Shown one piece after another: positions 35,269 through 44,535 of a stretch of DNA of 64,000 nt. Under the pieces are notes generated by a model that was not told the origin of the DNA, ran no database searches, and saw only the letters and a program-made list of their open reading frames with translations. The stretch comes from Nocardioides sp. Soil797 (GTDB lineage Bacteria > Actinomycetota > Actinomycetes > Propionibacteriales > Nocardioidaceae): contig LMSR01000014.1 of assembly GCA_001429555.1 (NCBI GenBank), positions 366,766 to 430,765 of the forward strand, written 5' to 3'. Both the position numbers and the translations under genes were made by a program. How positions within the stretch are numbered: the stretch's first letter is position 1; each line of letters begins with the position of its first letter.

Positions 35269-35469
35269 TCAGCCTCCGGCGACGCCGTCGAGCTTTGTCT
35301 CGATTTCGGTGAAGGCAGCGGAGATGTCCTTACCAAGCAGTGCAACGACGGTGATGATGACGGCGGCGATCAGGGCAACGAGCAGACCGTACTCGACGGC
35401 GGTGGCACCCTTCTCGTCGTCACGCTCGGCGGTCATGAAGGCCATGAACTTGCAGTAGACCTCGATCAT
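35269..35469 (-). CDS. Flp-type pilin, main form
   Basis: 66 residues from the ATG at 35469, with GGGAGGGAAC upstream on the minus strand. The mature region begins ATAVEYGLLVALIAAVIITV after a G, the usual TadV/PilD-type cleavage point (G|ATAVEYG) with E at mature position 5. The C-terminus ends GKDISAAFTEIETKLDGVAGG. It is the likely major pilin subunit of the Tad pilus encoded just upstream. The prepilin peptidase gene is not in the window. Confidence 0.92.
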   Translation of the reverse strand: MIEVYCKFMAFMTAERDDEKGATAVEYGLLVALIAAVIITVVALLGKDISAAFTEIETKLDGVAGG

Positions 35470-35629
35470 TGTGTTCCCTCCCAGGAAGAGTGCTTCGAAC
35501 CCACATGTTCGGATTTGTGCGCGAACCATGCGGTTCGGACAAGGACAATCCTGCCCAAGTGACCGGGGAGCCGTAATCAGGTGAACGGCCGCAAACACGT
35601 AGTCCGAAAGGACTACTCTCCGGATGCCC

Positions 35630-36286
35630 TCAGGGCGTCACCATCGACAGCAGGCCCAGGCGCATCGCGGTCACCAGCGCTTGGGCGCGGTTGGTGGCCC
35701 CAAGCTTCTGGTAGATCTTGGCGATGTGGGTCTTCGCGGTGGACTCGCTCATGTAGAGCTTCTTCGCGATGGCAGCGGTGCCCAGGCCCTCTGCCAGCAG
35801 GGCAAGGACCTCCTGCTCCCGTTCGGACAGTTTCGGCCGGTCATCGGTGGCACGCCGCATCATCGCGCCGGCGAGGCCGGAGCAGAGGAAGGTGCGCGGG
35901 GAGATGACCGAGTGGCGGGCTGCGCTGACCACCTCGCGTGAGGGGGCGTCCTTGCCGACGAAGGCCGAGGCGCCGGCTTCCATGGCGGCGAAGATGTGCT
36001 CGTCGCCCGAGTGCATGGTCAACATCACCAGGCCGACGGTCTCGCTCTGTTGCCGGATCGCGCGAACGATGTCCAGCCCCGTGCCGTCGGGCAGCTGCAG
36101 GTCGGTGACCACCACCTGGGGTTTCAGCCCGGCGTAGGCGGCCATCGCCTGCGCGACGTTGCTCGCCTGCCCGACCACGGACATGTTTGGGTCACGCTCG
36201 AAGGCACGGGCCAAACCGGTTCGGATCAGCTCGTGGTCGTCGATCAACAGGACGGTGGTCGGCTGGGCTTCCTGCTCGGTGCTCAT
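35630..36286 (-). CDS. LuxR-family response regulator (Tad locus)
   Basis: 218 residues from the ATG at 36286. The N-terminal receiver has the phosphoacceptor D62 in VVVTDLQLPDG and an acidic pocket at DDH (16-18). The C-terminal LuxR/NarL helix-turn-helix is SEREQEVLALLAEGL to KTHIAKIYQKLG. Four bases separate it from the kinase gene, so it is the partner of the kinase. Position between the secretion genes and pilins suggests it controls pilus or pilin expression. Confidence 0.9.
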   Translation of the reverse strand: MSTEQEAQPTTVLLIDDHELIRTGLARAFERDPNMSVVGQASNVAQAMAAYAGLKPQVVVTDLQLPDGTGLDIVRAIRQQSETVGLVMLTMHSGDEHIFAAMEAGASAFVGKDAPSREVVSAARHSVISPRTFLCSGLAGAMMRRATDDRPKLSEREQEVLALLAEGLGTAAIAKKLYMSESTAKTHIAKIYQKLGATNRAQALVTAMRLGLLSMVTP

Positions 36287-36290
36287 GGGA

Positions 36291-37880
36291 TCACTGTGCC
36301 GCATCGAAGACCGCGATGGGGGCCGTACCGGCACCCGATCTCAACTCCACACTCAGCTCGACCCCCGAATGCTCCTCCGCGTTGCGCAGATCGAGCACGG
36401 CGCCGATCCGGCGGGCACGCTCACGCATGATGCGCAGGCCGTGTGAGTCGTCGCGGACACCCTGCAGGCCCCGGCCGTCATCGGTGACCGTGACCTTCGC
36501 GTGGGGCGGACGCACCGTGCAGCTCACGTCGATGCGTGACGCGCGCGCGTGCTTGACCGCGTTGTTGATGCCCTCCTGGGCGATGCGCAACAGCTCGGCC
36601 TCGATGACAGGGCGCAACCGGTCACCGCTCTCGTCGAGCTCGACCACGACCGGGATCCCGGCGCGGCTCTCGATGTGACCGGCCAGTGCCTCGATGCTCT
36701 GCCCGAGGGTTCGCGCGTTGTTGGCCTCGTTGCGCAGGCTGAAGATCGATCGCCGCAACTCGGTCACCACCTTGCTCAGCTCGCCGCGCAGGGCCTGGAG
36801 CTGTTGCTCCTGGTCAGGCTCGGTCGCGGTGTCCTCGATGTCGTCGATCAAGTAGCCCAGTGCGGCCAGGTCCTGAGCGACACCGTCGTGCAGGTCTCGG
36901 GCCAGCCGGTGTCGCTCCTCGGCCGTCGCCTCGTCTCGGATCGTGGTGAAGAGCATCGCGGTGTCGAGCTGCACAGCCTCGGGGAGGAGCTTGCGGGGCA
37001 GGTCGCGCAGCGTGGTGTTGAGCATGTCCTGGTTGGGGGCAAAGGACTTGTTGATGCCGCCGGCAACGACGGCGACCACACCGACCTCCGTGACCAGGGG
37101 AAACGCGACCTCGCCGTCGTCCTTCGCGGCCAAGCCGGTCTCGTAGACGTGGCTGACCAGGGCATCCCGGCTCTCGACCGAATCGGCCGCAACGTCTCCC
37201 TGGAGCAGGGGAGTGATGCCGTAGGTCGAGCGGGTGTAGACCACTGCACCGGTGAGGGGGAGCTCCTCGCGGGTCAGGTCGAGGATGTTCTGGCTGATGC
37301 TGACCGGGTCGAGGCCGTCGACCAGGTCGCCGGAGAGATCGATCAGCTTGGTGATCAGGGTGCGTGCGTCCTGGTAGGAGGAGGTGGTGGTCGGCTCCTG
37401 GACCCGGATGTTGTGCACGATGGCCGCGCTGGCGCCGAAGCCGAGTCCGACCATCTCCCAGGTGAAGAGCACCCAGAGCAGGTCGGAGGAGAGCTCGAGC
37501 TGGGCTGCGGCAAAGACGGACGAGGCCAGGACGACGAGCTGGGCGCCGAGCACCTCGAGCATGCCTCGGCTGCCGCGGACCAGCCCTGCGACGAAGAGCG
37601 GAATGACCTGGGCTGCCACCAACACGTTGGAGTCCGCCAGGGTGAGCGCGACCAGGAAGCTGACCAGACTGGCCTCGATGACCAAGGCTGGCATCACCGG
37701 GGCACGGTGCATGCCCTCGACGAAGATCGCGGCCATCCAGACCGCGGCCAGCAGGATCACGTTGATGATCGGGCCGTAGTCGCCGGTGAAGGCGACCGGC
37801 GCGGCCAGCACGATCAGCGCGAAGACCCGGGCACCCGCGGTGACCGTGGCATAGCGAGATCGTTCGTCGACGTCGGTCAT
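36291..37880 (-). CDS. NarL-type sensor histidine kinase (Tad locus)
   Basis: 529 residues. Five or six N-terminal membrane helices (about 15-165) are followed by a GAF-like segment (about 190-310), then a HisKA_3 dimerisation domain with phospho-accepting H331 in DLHDGVAQDL and an HATPase_c domain ending with DDGRGL and HGLRIMRERA. Type and order match NarX-like kinases paired with LuxR regulators. The signal is unknown. Its gene is upstream of and probably co-transcribed with the response regulator, and downstream of tadC. Confidence 0.92.
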   Translation of the reverse strand: MTDVDERSRYATVTAGARVFALIVLAAPVAFTGDYGPIINVILLAAVWMAAIFVEGMHRAPVMPALVIEASLVSFLVALTLADSNVLVAAQVIPLFVAGLVRGSRGMLEVLGAQLVVLASSVFAAAQLELSSDLLWVLFTWEMVGLGFGASAAIVHNIRVQEPTTTSSYQDARTLITKLIDLSGDLVDGLDPVSISQNILDLTREELPLTGAVVYTRSTYGITPLLQGDVAADSVESRDALVSHVYETGLAAKDDGEVAFPLVTEVGVVAVVAGGINKSFAPNQDMLNTTLRDLPRKLLPEAVQLDTAMLFTTIRDEATAEERHRLARDLHDGVAQDLAALGYLIDDIEDTATEPDQEQQLQALRGELSKVVTELRRSIFSLRNEANNARTLGQSIEALAGHIESRAGIPVVVELDESGDRLRPVIEAELLRIAQEGINNAVKHARASRIDVSCTVRPPHAKVTVTDDGRGLQGVRDDSHGLRIMRERARRIGAVLDLRNAEEHSGVELSVELRSGAGTAPIAVFDAAQ

Positions 37881-37890
37881 GGAGTGCAGG

Positions 37891-38823
37891 CTACTTGCCG
37901 GAGAAGGACTCGATCATGCTGAGGATGCCGGGGCCCATCACGATGATCATCAGGCAGGGCAGGATGAAGAGGATCACCGGGATCATGATCTTCACCGGCA
38001 CCTCGGCGGCCTTCTCCTCGGCGCGCTGGCGTCGTTTGGTGCGCATCTCGCCCGACTGGATGCGCAGGACCTGCGCGATCGGCACACCGACCTTGTCGGC
38101 CTGCACCATGGCACTGACGAAACTCTTCAGGTCCGCGACATGGGTGCGCTCACCCAGCCCGCGCAGCGCCTCACTTCGGCTCTGGCCGATCTGCATCTCC
38201 TGCAGCATCCGGCTGAGCTCGCCGGTCAGCGGGCCAGTGGTGTTGCGGGCCACCTGCTGCAGGGCCGCGTCGAAGCCGAGGCCGGCCTCCACCGAGATGG
38301 TGAGCAGGTCGATCGCGTCGGGGAGGTCCTTGAGGATCTGTGCTTCCCGCTTCTGGGCGGTGTTGAAGAGCCAGATGTTGGGCGCATAGAAACCGAGGGC
38401 GACACCACCAACGACCACCACGATCAGAGCCGGCAGAGACAAGCCGAGGATCAGCGCGAAGTAGACACCGGCCACCAGGCCCACGAGCGCGCCCACGACC
38501 TTGCCCGACGACACCCGGTCGACGCTCCAGCCGGGTGGGTTCCCGGCGCGGTCGAGCTGGGCCCGGATCCGTTCGGCCTGGTCGGCGCCGGTGATCCGCC
38601 GGCCGAGCCCCTGGGCCCGGGCCAGCAAGGGCTCCAGGATTCGCACGGTGAAGGGCGGCTCCTCCGGCTTGGCGACCGAGGTCTCCGGGGTCGCGCCGGT
38701 CATCGCCTCGAGCACCTCGAGGGACTTCGACACGCCGCCGCGCTCGGAGTTGAGCTGGCCGAGGCTGGCGAAGACCAGGAACAGGGCGAGGAATATCAGG
38801 ATGAGGCCGAAGAAGAGGATCAT
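37891..38823 (-). CDS. tadC: Tad pilus assembly protein TadC-like (type II secretion F family)
   Basis: 310 residues. The N-terminal helix and central double-helix region (VGALVGLVAGVYFALILGLSLP) flank a T2SSF domain with DLPDAIDLLTISVEAGLGFDAALQQVA, the diagnostic motif, ending in a C-terminal membrane helix. It forms the inner-membrane platform of the Tad pilus with TadB. It is four bases from the end of the tadB gene and tightly linked to it. Confidence 0.92.
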   Translation of the reverse strand: MILFFGLILIFLALFLVFASLGQLNSERGGVSKSLEVLEAMTGATPETSVAKPEEPPFTVRILEPLLARAQGLGRRITGADQAERIRAQLDRAGNPPGWSVDRVSSGKVVGALVGLVAGVYFALILGLSLPALIVVVVGGVALGFYAPNIWLFNTAQKREAQILKDLPDAIDLLTISVEAGLGFDAALQQVARNTTGPLTGELSRMLQEMQIGQSRSEALRGLGERTHVADLKSFVSAMVQADKVGVPIAQVLRIQSGEMRTKRRQRAEEKAAEVPVKIMIPVILFILPCLMIIVMGPGILSMIESFSGK

Positions 38824-38827
38824 CTCC

Positions 38828-40741
38828 TCACACCTCCACCTTCACCAGACGACTGATCACGAACGCGCCGAAGGCGAGCATCACTGCGGCAGCCAGCAGC
38901 ATCACGAGGCCAAGAGCTTCGGTGTAGAGCGGCCGGATGTAGTCGCGCCGGGTGAGCAGCAGATAGATGCCGATGCCGACAGGCAGCAGGCCCAGGATCC
39001 AGCCGGACAACCGGCCCTCGGCCGAGAGGGTCTGCACCTGGCGCCGCAGGTAGGCCCGCTCCCGGATGGTCGCCGAGACCGTGGTCAACAGCTCGGCCAG
39101 GTTGCCACCGACCTGTCGCTGGATCCGGATCGCCATCACCACCCATGCGAAGTCGGTGCTCTCGGTGCGCACCGCGATCTCGTCGAGGGCGTCGACCAGG
39201 GGCATGCCGAGCCGGCTCTGCACCAGCGCTTGGCGGAACTCGCCCGAGATGGGATCGCGACCCTCCTGCACGACGGTGTCCAGCGACTGCGCCAGCGACA
39301 TGCCGGCCGAGAGGCTGCCGGCAATCAGCTGCAGCGTGTCAGCCAGGCCCTCGTTGAAGGCGTTGATCCGCTTCTTGCGCCTGCGGCCGAGCCACAACCA
39401 CGGCACCAGCGCGCCGACGACGAGGAACAGCAGGATGAACAGGATGTCCCCGCCGCCCAGCAGGGCGCCGACCAGGCCGGCGCCGACGACGATTCCGGCG
39501 TGGATCAGCAACCACTCGGCCGGCTTCAGGGAGCTGCCTGCAGCGACGAGACGCGAGCTGATCCGCTGTTCGAGACCGCGGTTGTGGTGCAACACGTTGG
39601 CCGCGGCGGCCTTGGCCTGGTCCATCGTCAACTGGGGATTGGGGCCAGCCGAGCCGGTGGCAGGAGAGGTACCGGCCGTGTAGGCCGCGATCCGTTGCTC
39701 GGCCGTGGCAGCCGGCTTCGGCGCACCCACCGACCAGAACAGCGAGCCCAGGAAGATGAGCAGGCCGATGGCGAGCGCGCCCACGCCGAGCAGCATCACC
39801 GTTCGGCTCACCGTCGGACCTGAGGAACCGTCGGAGTCACTCGAGACCTGCGGGGCCGGAGTGGAGGCGTCGCGGATCACGACGTGCGCGCTGTCCTGAA
39901 GACCGCGCGAGGAAACCGCGATCGTGGTCTCGGTGGCCGTGACCCCAGACGGGATCGCGGCGGTGACCATGATCTGGCGTGAGAGCGAGGCTGCCTCGTC
40001 GTCGAAGGCCGCCGTCAGGGATGCGGGGTCGGCCTCGATCACGGCGCCGTTGCCCGCATCGGCCAAGGTCTGCAGGGGCTTGAGGTCCGGACCGGACTGG
40101 TCGAGCGCCACCACGTCGACGATCACGCCCGAGTCACCGATTGCCTCGGTCACGTCGCTCTCGGCGGTCTTGCTGGTGTCGCGACCGTCCGAGAGCACCA
40201 GCAGGTTGCGCTGACCTTCGTCTCCGGCGAGCTCGGCGGCGGCGATCACGCCGTCGTTGAGCCGGGTCGCCTTCGCCAGCTCCAGACCGTCGACGACGGC
40301 CTTGGCCGCGGTGCGGTCCAACGTCGGCTCCAGGGCCGTCTCGACGTCAGCGTCGAAGGTGACGATGCCGACGTACACGTCGGCGGGGGCACTGTCGAGG
40401 AACGCGACGGCAGCCTGCTTGGCCGCGTCGAAGCGGCCCTGCTTGGCCATGCTGTTGCTGGTGTCGATGGTCAGGATCGTGGTCCGCCGGATCTTCTCGA
40501 CGCTCTCACCCGCCGACTCGGCGCTCGCCTCGGCGGCCTGGCCGTCGATGGTCACCGCGAGCGAGTCCAGCGGGACGTCGGCATCCTCCGGCACCGACAA
40601 AAGGATCCGTACGTCGTCGCCGGCCGGCTGCACGTGACTGATCGTGAAGTCATCGTCGGCCGCATGTGCAGCGGGGGAGAGCCCGATCAGCGTGGCCGCG
40701 AAGGCCGTTGCCGCAAGGGCACGCAGGGCACGCGCCATCAC
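38828..40741 (-). CDS. tadB: von Willebrand factor A domain fused to TadB-like platform protein
   Basis: 637 residues, about twice the usual TadB length. A signal sequence (about 1-28) is followed by an exported von Willebrand A domain with the MIDAS motif DTSNS (D93, S95, S97), then a membrane segment near 320-340, and a C-terminal TadB-type T2SSF domain (about 390-637) with DTLQLIAGSLSAGMSLAQSLDTV. The A domain would face the outside and may bind metal-dependent ligands or the growing pilus; this is inference. The GTG/ATG start overlaps CpaF. Confidence 0.9.
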   Translation of the reverse strand: MMARALRALAATAFAATLIGLSPAAHAADDDFTISHVQPAGDDVRILLSVPEDADVPLDSLAVTIDGQAAEASAESAGESVEKIRRTTILTIDTSNSMAKQGRFDAAKQAAVAFLDSAPADVYVGIVTFDADVETALEPTLDRTAAKAVVDGLELAKATRLNDGVIAAAELAGDEGQRNLLVLSDGRDTSKTAESDVTEAIGDSGVIVDVVALDQSGPDLKPLQTLADAGNGAVIEADPASLTAAFDDEAASLSRQIMVTAAIPSGVTATETTIAVSSRGLQDSAHVVIRDASTPAPQVSSDSDGSSGPTVSRTVMLLGVGALAIGLLIFLGSLFWSVGAPKPAATAEQRIAAYTAGTSPATGSAGPNPQLTMDQAKAAAANVLHHNRGLEQRISSRLVAAGSSLKPAEWLLIHAGIVVGAGLVGALLGGGDILFILLFLVVGALVPWLWLGRRRKKRINAFNEGLADTLQLIAGSLSAGMSLAQSLDTVVQEGRDPISGEFRQALVQSRLGMPLVDALDEIAVRTESTDFAWVVMAIRIQRQVGGNLAELLTTVSATIRERAYLRRQVQTLSAEGRLSGWILGLLPVGIGIYLLLTRRDYIRPLYTEALGLVMLLAAAVMLAFGAFVISRLVKVEV

Positions 40742-42411
40742 AGCACGCCCGACTGGAACAGGGCCGGGTCGACGGTGACGTTGGCGTAGGTCATCTTCTC
40801 CAGGAAGCTCGGGCGCAGGCCGGTCGAGACCAACCGCCCTCGGCTGCGTCCCTCGGCGTCGAAGCCGGCGGAGTGGTCATAGACGAAGATGTCCTGGAGG
40901 GTGATCACGTCACCCTCCATCCGCTCCACCTCGGTGATCTGGGTGATGTGGCGCGAGCCGTCCTTGAAGCGGCTCTGGTGCACGATCAGGTCCACCGCGG
41001 AGGCCACCTGCTCGCGGATGGCGCGGATCGGCAGGTCCATCCCGGCCATCAGCACCATGGTCTCGATGCGGGAGACCGTGTCGCGCGGGCCGTTGGAGTG
41101 CACCGAACAGATCGAGCCGTCGTGACCGGTGTTCATCGCCTGCAGCATGTCGAGCGCGGAGGCGTCACGGACCTCGCCGACGATGATCCGGTCGGGACGC
41201 ATGCGGAGGGAGTTCTTCACCAGGTCACGGATCTCGACCGCGCCGCGACCCTCGATGTTGGCCGGACGGGACTCGAGACGGACCACGTGCTCCTGGTGGA
41301 GCTGGAGCTCGGCGGCGTCCTCGATCGTCACGATGCGCTCGTCGGCGGGGATGAAGGAGGAGAGCACGTTGAGCGTGGTCGTCTTTCCGGCACCGGTCGA
41401 GCCGGAGACGATCACGTTCAGCCGCCCGCGGACGCAGGCCGAGAGGAAGTCGCAGGCGGCCTGGCTCAACGTGCCGAAGGAGACCAGGTCGGCAGCCGTC
41501 AGCGGGTCGGCGGAGAACTTGCGGATCGTCAGCGCCGAGCCGTCGATGGCCAGCGGCGGGATCACCGCGTTGACACGGGAACCGTCGGGCAGACGAGCAT
41601 CGACCATCGGGCTGGACTCGTCGACCCGGCGACCGATGCGGGAGACGATCTTGTCGATCGTGCGCCGCAGGTGGGACTCGTCGACGAACCGGGCGTCGGA
41701 GGGGGAGAGACGACCGTGCTTCTCCAACCACACCGACTCGGGGCCGTTGATCATGATCTCGGTGACCTCGGGGTCACGCAGCAGCGGCTCGATCGGGCCG
41801 TAGCCGAGGATGTCGTCGGTGATCTCCAGGGTCACCCGGACCCGGTCGGCGTTGCTGAGCGGCTTGTCCTGCGCGCTGAGCACGTCCTTGAGCACCTGGC
41901 GGACGCGCTTCTCCAGCTCGCCCTGGTCCATGTTGGCGTCATAGAGCTGCGGGCCGAGCTCGCGCAGGAGCTCGGTGTGCACGTTGCCCTTCAGCTCCTC
42001 GAGCCGGTCGTGGTTCTGACTGGCGGCGTGGGCGCGGCGGCGGCTGACCGAGGCGTCGACGTCATTCGTGGCGATCGACGCGACGCGCTTGCCGAGCGAG
42101 GACGAACCCGGGCCCGCAGGCGGGGTGTCGGCAGGTGGCGGAGCATCGGCGTACGACGGAGCGGCCGGTGGTGCTGCGGCGTGCGACGCCGGAGCGGTCG
42201 GCGCCTCGGCGTACGGCGAGTGGTCGGCCGACGTCTCCGGGGACGGTGCGTCATCGACCGCGGGGCGGGCGACGTGCTGTCCGGCGGCAGCGGCGACCTC
42301 GGCGGCCACCGAGGAACCGTCGTCGTGCTGTTCGGTGCCGTCCGACGAAGTGGGCGCGGCCGCCTCGGCTGCTGCCCTGGCCCTGGCCAGGCGATCTCCC
42401 AGACTGCTCAT
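40738..42411 (-). CDS. cpaF: Tad pilus assembly ATPase CpaF/TadA
   Basis: 557 residues from the ATG at 42411. The N-terminal 110 residues are low complexity, proline/alanine rich and probably unfolded. The ATPase core has the Walker A GSTGAGKT (337-344), an ASP-box-like DRIIVGEVRD and HSNGPRD Walker-B-region motifs. It powers pilus extension and probably retraction. Its stop overlaps the TadB gene by four bases. Positions and spacing show one operon with cpaE. Confidence 0.95.
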   Translation of the reverse strand: MSSLGDRLARARAAAEAAAPTSSDGTEQHDDGSSVAAEVAAAAGQHVARPAVDDAPSPETSADHSPYAEAPTAPASHAAAPPAAPSYADAPPPADTPPAGPGSSSLGKRVASIATNDVDASVSRRRAHAASQNHDRLEELKGNVHTELLRELGPQLYDANMDQGELEKRVRQVLKDVLSAQDKPLSNADRVRVTLEITDDILGYGPIEPLLRDPEVTEIMINGPESVWLEKHGRLSPSDARFVDESHLRRTIDKIVSRIGRRVDESSPMVDARLPDGSRVNAVIPPLAIDGSALTIRKFSADPLTAADLVSFGTLSQAACDFLSACVRGRLNVIVSGSTGAGKTTTLNVLSSFIPADERIVTIEDAAELQLHQEHVVRLESRPANIEGRGAVEIRDLVKNSLRMRPDRIIVGEVRDASALDMLQAMNTGHDGSICSVHSNGPRDTVSRIETMVLMAGMDLPIRAIREQVASAVDLIVHQSRFKDGSRHITQITEVERMEGDVITLQDIFVYDHSAGFDAEGRSRGRLVSTGLRPSFLEKMTYANVTVDPALFQSGVL

Positions 42412-42415
42412 CAGG

Positions 42416-43618
42416 TCACCTCTTGTTCCGGCGCCAGCGACCGCGTCGCTCGGTGTCGTCGTTGTCGCTGGACCGGCCCTCGCGCGACGGTGAGTCCGCG
42501 GCGACCGGATCACCGGTCAGGGTGCTGGCCAGTGCCGTGAACGCCCGGCTGGCGGGGTGGGTCGGGTTGGCCACCACGATCGGTCGCCCGGCGTTGGTGG
42601 CGGCTGCGATGTCGGTCGAGGACGGGATCGCGGTGGTGATCTCCATGCCCAGGATCTGCTCGACCTTCTCCGGCGAGAGCCCGACCGCGTCGTCGGCCCG
42701 GTTGAGCACGAGGTGCCGGTTGCCCTGGGCGATGCCGAGCAGGTCGAGCGTCTCGAGGGCCACCTTGACGTTCTTGAGCGTCGGCACGTCGAGGGTCGCC
42801 ACGATCACGCAGTCGTCGGTCTCGTCGAGCGCCTGCAGGGTCTGCTCGTCGAAGTTCGGGCTGGTGTCGACCACGACGTAGTCGAACTGCTCCTTCAGCG
42901 TGCGCAGCATCCGCGCCACCAGGGTCGCGGTGACCCGGTCCCGCGCGTCCGGCAGGCTCGGCGCGGCCAGCACCATCAGCGACTGCTCGTGGCGGGTGAG
43001 CAGCGACTCGATCATCGCGAAGTCGATCGCGTCCTCGCCGCCGATGGCCTCCTCGATGGTGTGGGAGGGGAAGAGCTGCATGGTGATCGCCACGTCACCG
43101 AAGGCCAGGTCGAGGTCCATCAGGCACACCTTGCGAGAGCCCTTGTCGGCCAGTGCGAGAGCCAGGTTCACCGACGTGGTGGTCTTGCCGACCCCGCCCT
43201 TGGGCGAGAACACGGTGACCACGCGGCCCTGTCCACCGGCACCGGTCGCGCTGGTGCCGCTGTGCAGCGCCGACCACAGCTGGCCGGCCCGGTCGAGAGC
43301 CTCGGTGAGCTCCTTCTCGTCCTCGAGGAGTACGACGTCGCGGCATCCGGCGTGCATCGCCCGGTAGAGCACCGACGTGTCGAGCTCATCGCGCACCAGC
43401 ACGACGGTCGTCGAGGGCCGCGTGTAGCGCATGCTCTCGGCGACGTCGAGGGCGTCCTGGAGGGGAAGGCCGGGGCCCAGCACCACGGCGTACTCGTCGT
43501 GATGGGTGTCCATCCAAGCGCGCAACGGGGCGACCCCGGCGACGGAGTGGGTGCCCGAGGGCATGGATCGGGCCAGCCTGGAGATGACGTGGGGGTCGTG
43601 TTCGACGATGACCGGCAT
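42416..43618 (-). CDS. cpaE: Tad pilus CpaE-like ATPase
   Basis: 400 residues from the ATG at 43618. An N-terminal receiver-like domain (to about 120) precedes a ParA/MinD-type ATPase with KGGVGKTTT (140-148) and DLDLAFGD. CpaE proteins position the pilus machinery, often at the pole. The C-terminal 30 residues are highly charged (ERRGRWRRNKR). It follows cpaB by seven bases and precedes cpaF by four. Confidence 0.93.
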   Translation of the reverse strand: MPVIVEHDPHVISRLARSMPSGTHSVAGVAPLRAWMDTHHDEYAVVLGPGLPLQDALDVAESMRYTRPSTTVVLVRDELDTSVLYRAMHAGCRDVVLLEDEKELTEALDRAGQLWSALHSGTSATGAGGQGRVVTVFSPKGGVGKTTTSVNLALALADKGSRKVCLMDLDLAFGDVAITMQLFPSHTIEEAIGGEDAIDFAMIESLLTRHEQSLMVLAAPSLPDARDRVTATLVARMLRTLKEQFDYVVVDTSPNFDEQTLQALDETDDCVIVATLDVPTLKNVKVALETLDLLGIAQGNRHLVLNRADDAVGLSPEKVEQILGMEITTAIPSSTDIAAATNAGRPIVVANPTHPASRAFTALASTLTGDPVAADSPSREGRSSDNDDTERRGRWRRNKR

Positions 43619-43625
43619 CAGGGCC

Positions 43626-44357
43626 TCACTGGAAGAGGTTGTTGGCGGTGATGGTGGGCGCCTGCTTGCCGACCTTGGTCTTCTCGGTGAGAAGGCCGAA
43701 GGACAGCTCGCCGTTCGACGAGGCGAAGATGACGCGCTGGGCATCGGCTTGGGGGAGCGCCAACGTCATCAGCGTCGCAGGCAGCTGTTCGGTGGTCTGC
43801 GCACCGTCGTCACCGGTCTTGGTGGAGGTGATCGTCGACGTGGTGCCGACTCCGAGCACCTGCACGCGGGGGAGCAGCATCCGGGTGAAGGTGGGCTGAG
43901 GGAGGTCGCTGGAGCTCAGGAAGATCGAGACCTCCGAACCCGGGTTCACGAAACCGGCCACGCGGGCCGGGTCGGTCAGGTTGACCGAGATCGCCATCAT
44001 CCCGTCCGGGATGGCCAGCGAGGTGTTCTCGACCGTGCCGCCCCAACGGGCCGAGACGATCTGCTCGCCGGTGAAGATCCTCGAGGTGGCCACCAGTCCG
44101 CTCAGGCCGGTGAGGTCGGTCTGGGCTCCGTCCTGCACCTGGTCGCGCGGCACGTCCTGCAGCTGCAGCTTGCCGGAGGCCGCCGCGTCGTCGAAGGTCT
44201 CGCCGGCCTCGATGGTCTTGACCGCCTTGAGCACCTGGACCGACTCGATGTCCTCCTGGGCCCGGTCGTCGGCTCCCTGGGCGTAGAGGAAGACGAGCAG
44301 CGCCCCCAAGGCTGCGATCACAGCGGCAAGGACAAGCAGAATTTTGCGACGGTCCAT
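43626..44357 (-). CDS. cpaB: Flp pilus assembly protein CpaB/RcpC
   Basis: 243 residues. One N-terminal membrane helix (KILLVLAAVIAALGALLVFLYA) precedes an SAF domain (about 42-105) and the RcpC/CpaB domain. In Gram-negative systems RcpC binds the secretin; in actinobacteria there is no secretin and it probably links the machinery to the cell wall. It is the first gene of the tad operon, starting 217 bases from the end of the acyl-CoA ligase gene. Confidence 0.92.
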   Translation of the reverse strand: MDRRKILLVLAAVIAALGALLVFLYAQGADDRAQEDIESVQVLKAVKTIEAGETFDDAAASGKLQLQDVPRDQVQDGAQTDLTGLSGLVATSRIFTGEQIVSARWGGTVENTSLAIPDGMMAISVNLTDPARVAGFVNPGSEVSIFLSSSDLPQPTFTRMLLPRVQVLGVGTTSTITSTKTGDDGAQTTEQLPATLMTLALPQADAQRVIFASSNGELSFGLLTEKTKVGKQAPTITANNLFQ

Positions 44358-44515
44358 GGATCCCTCTTCAGGCGTCGTGGGTGTTCACCAGGTGGCCGCA
44401 CCGGGCCTCCCGCGCGCGGGCGCGGTTTCCCTCAGAGGCTGCAGTGCAGACCAACGGTGCACCATGAGTCACCTGTGTGCCCAGGGGTTTCACCCAGATG
44501 GCCCGTTTGGACTAG

Positions 44516-44535
44516 GACCGATGACCCGATCGGTC
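44516..44535. promoter_or_regulatory. Inverted repeat upstream of the Tad operon
   Basis: GACCGAT (44516-44522), six bases, then ATCGGTC (44529-44535) are perfect 7-base arms. They lie about 160 bases before the cpaB start and 40 bases after the stop of the minus-strand acyl-CoA ligase gene. It could be an operator or part of a termination structure. Confidence 0.3.
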
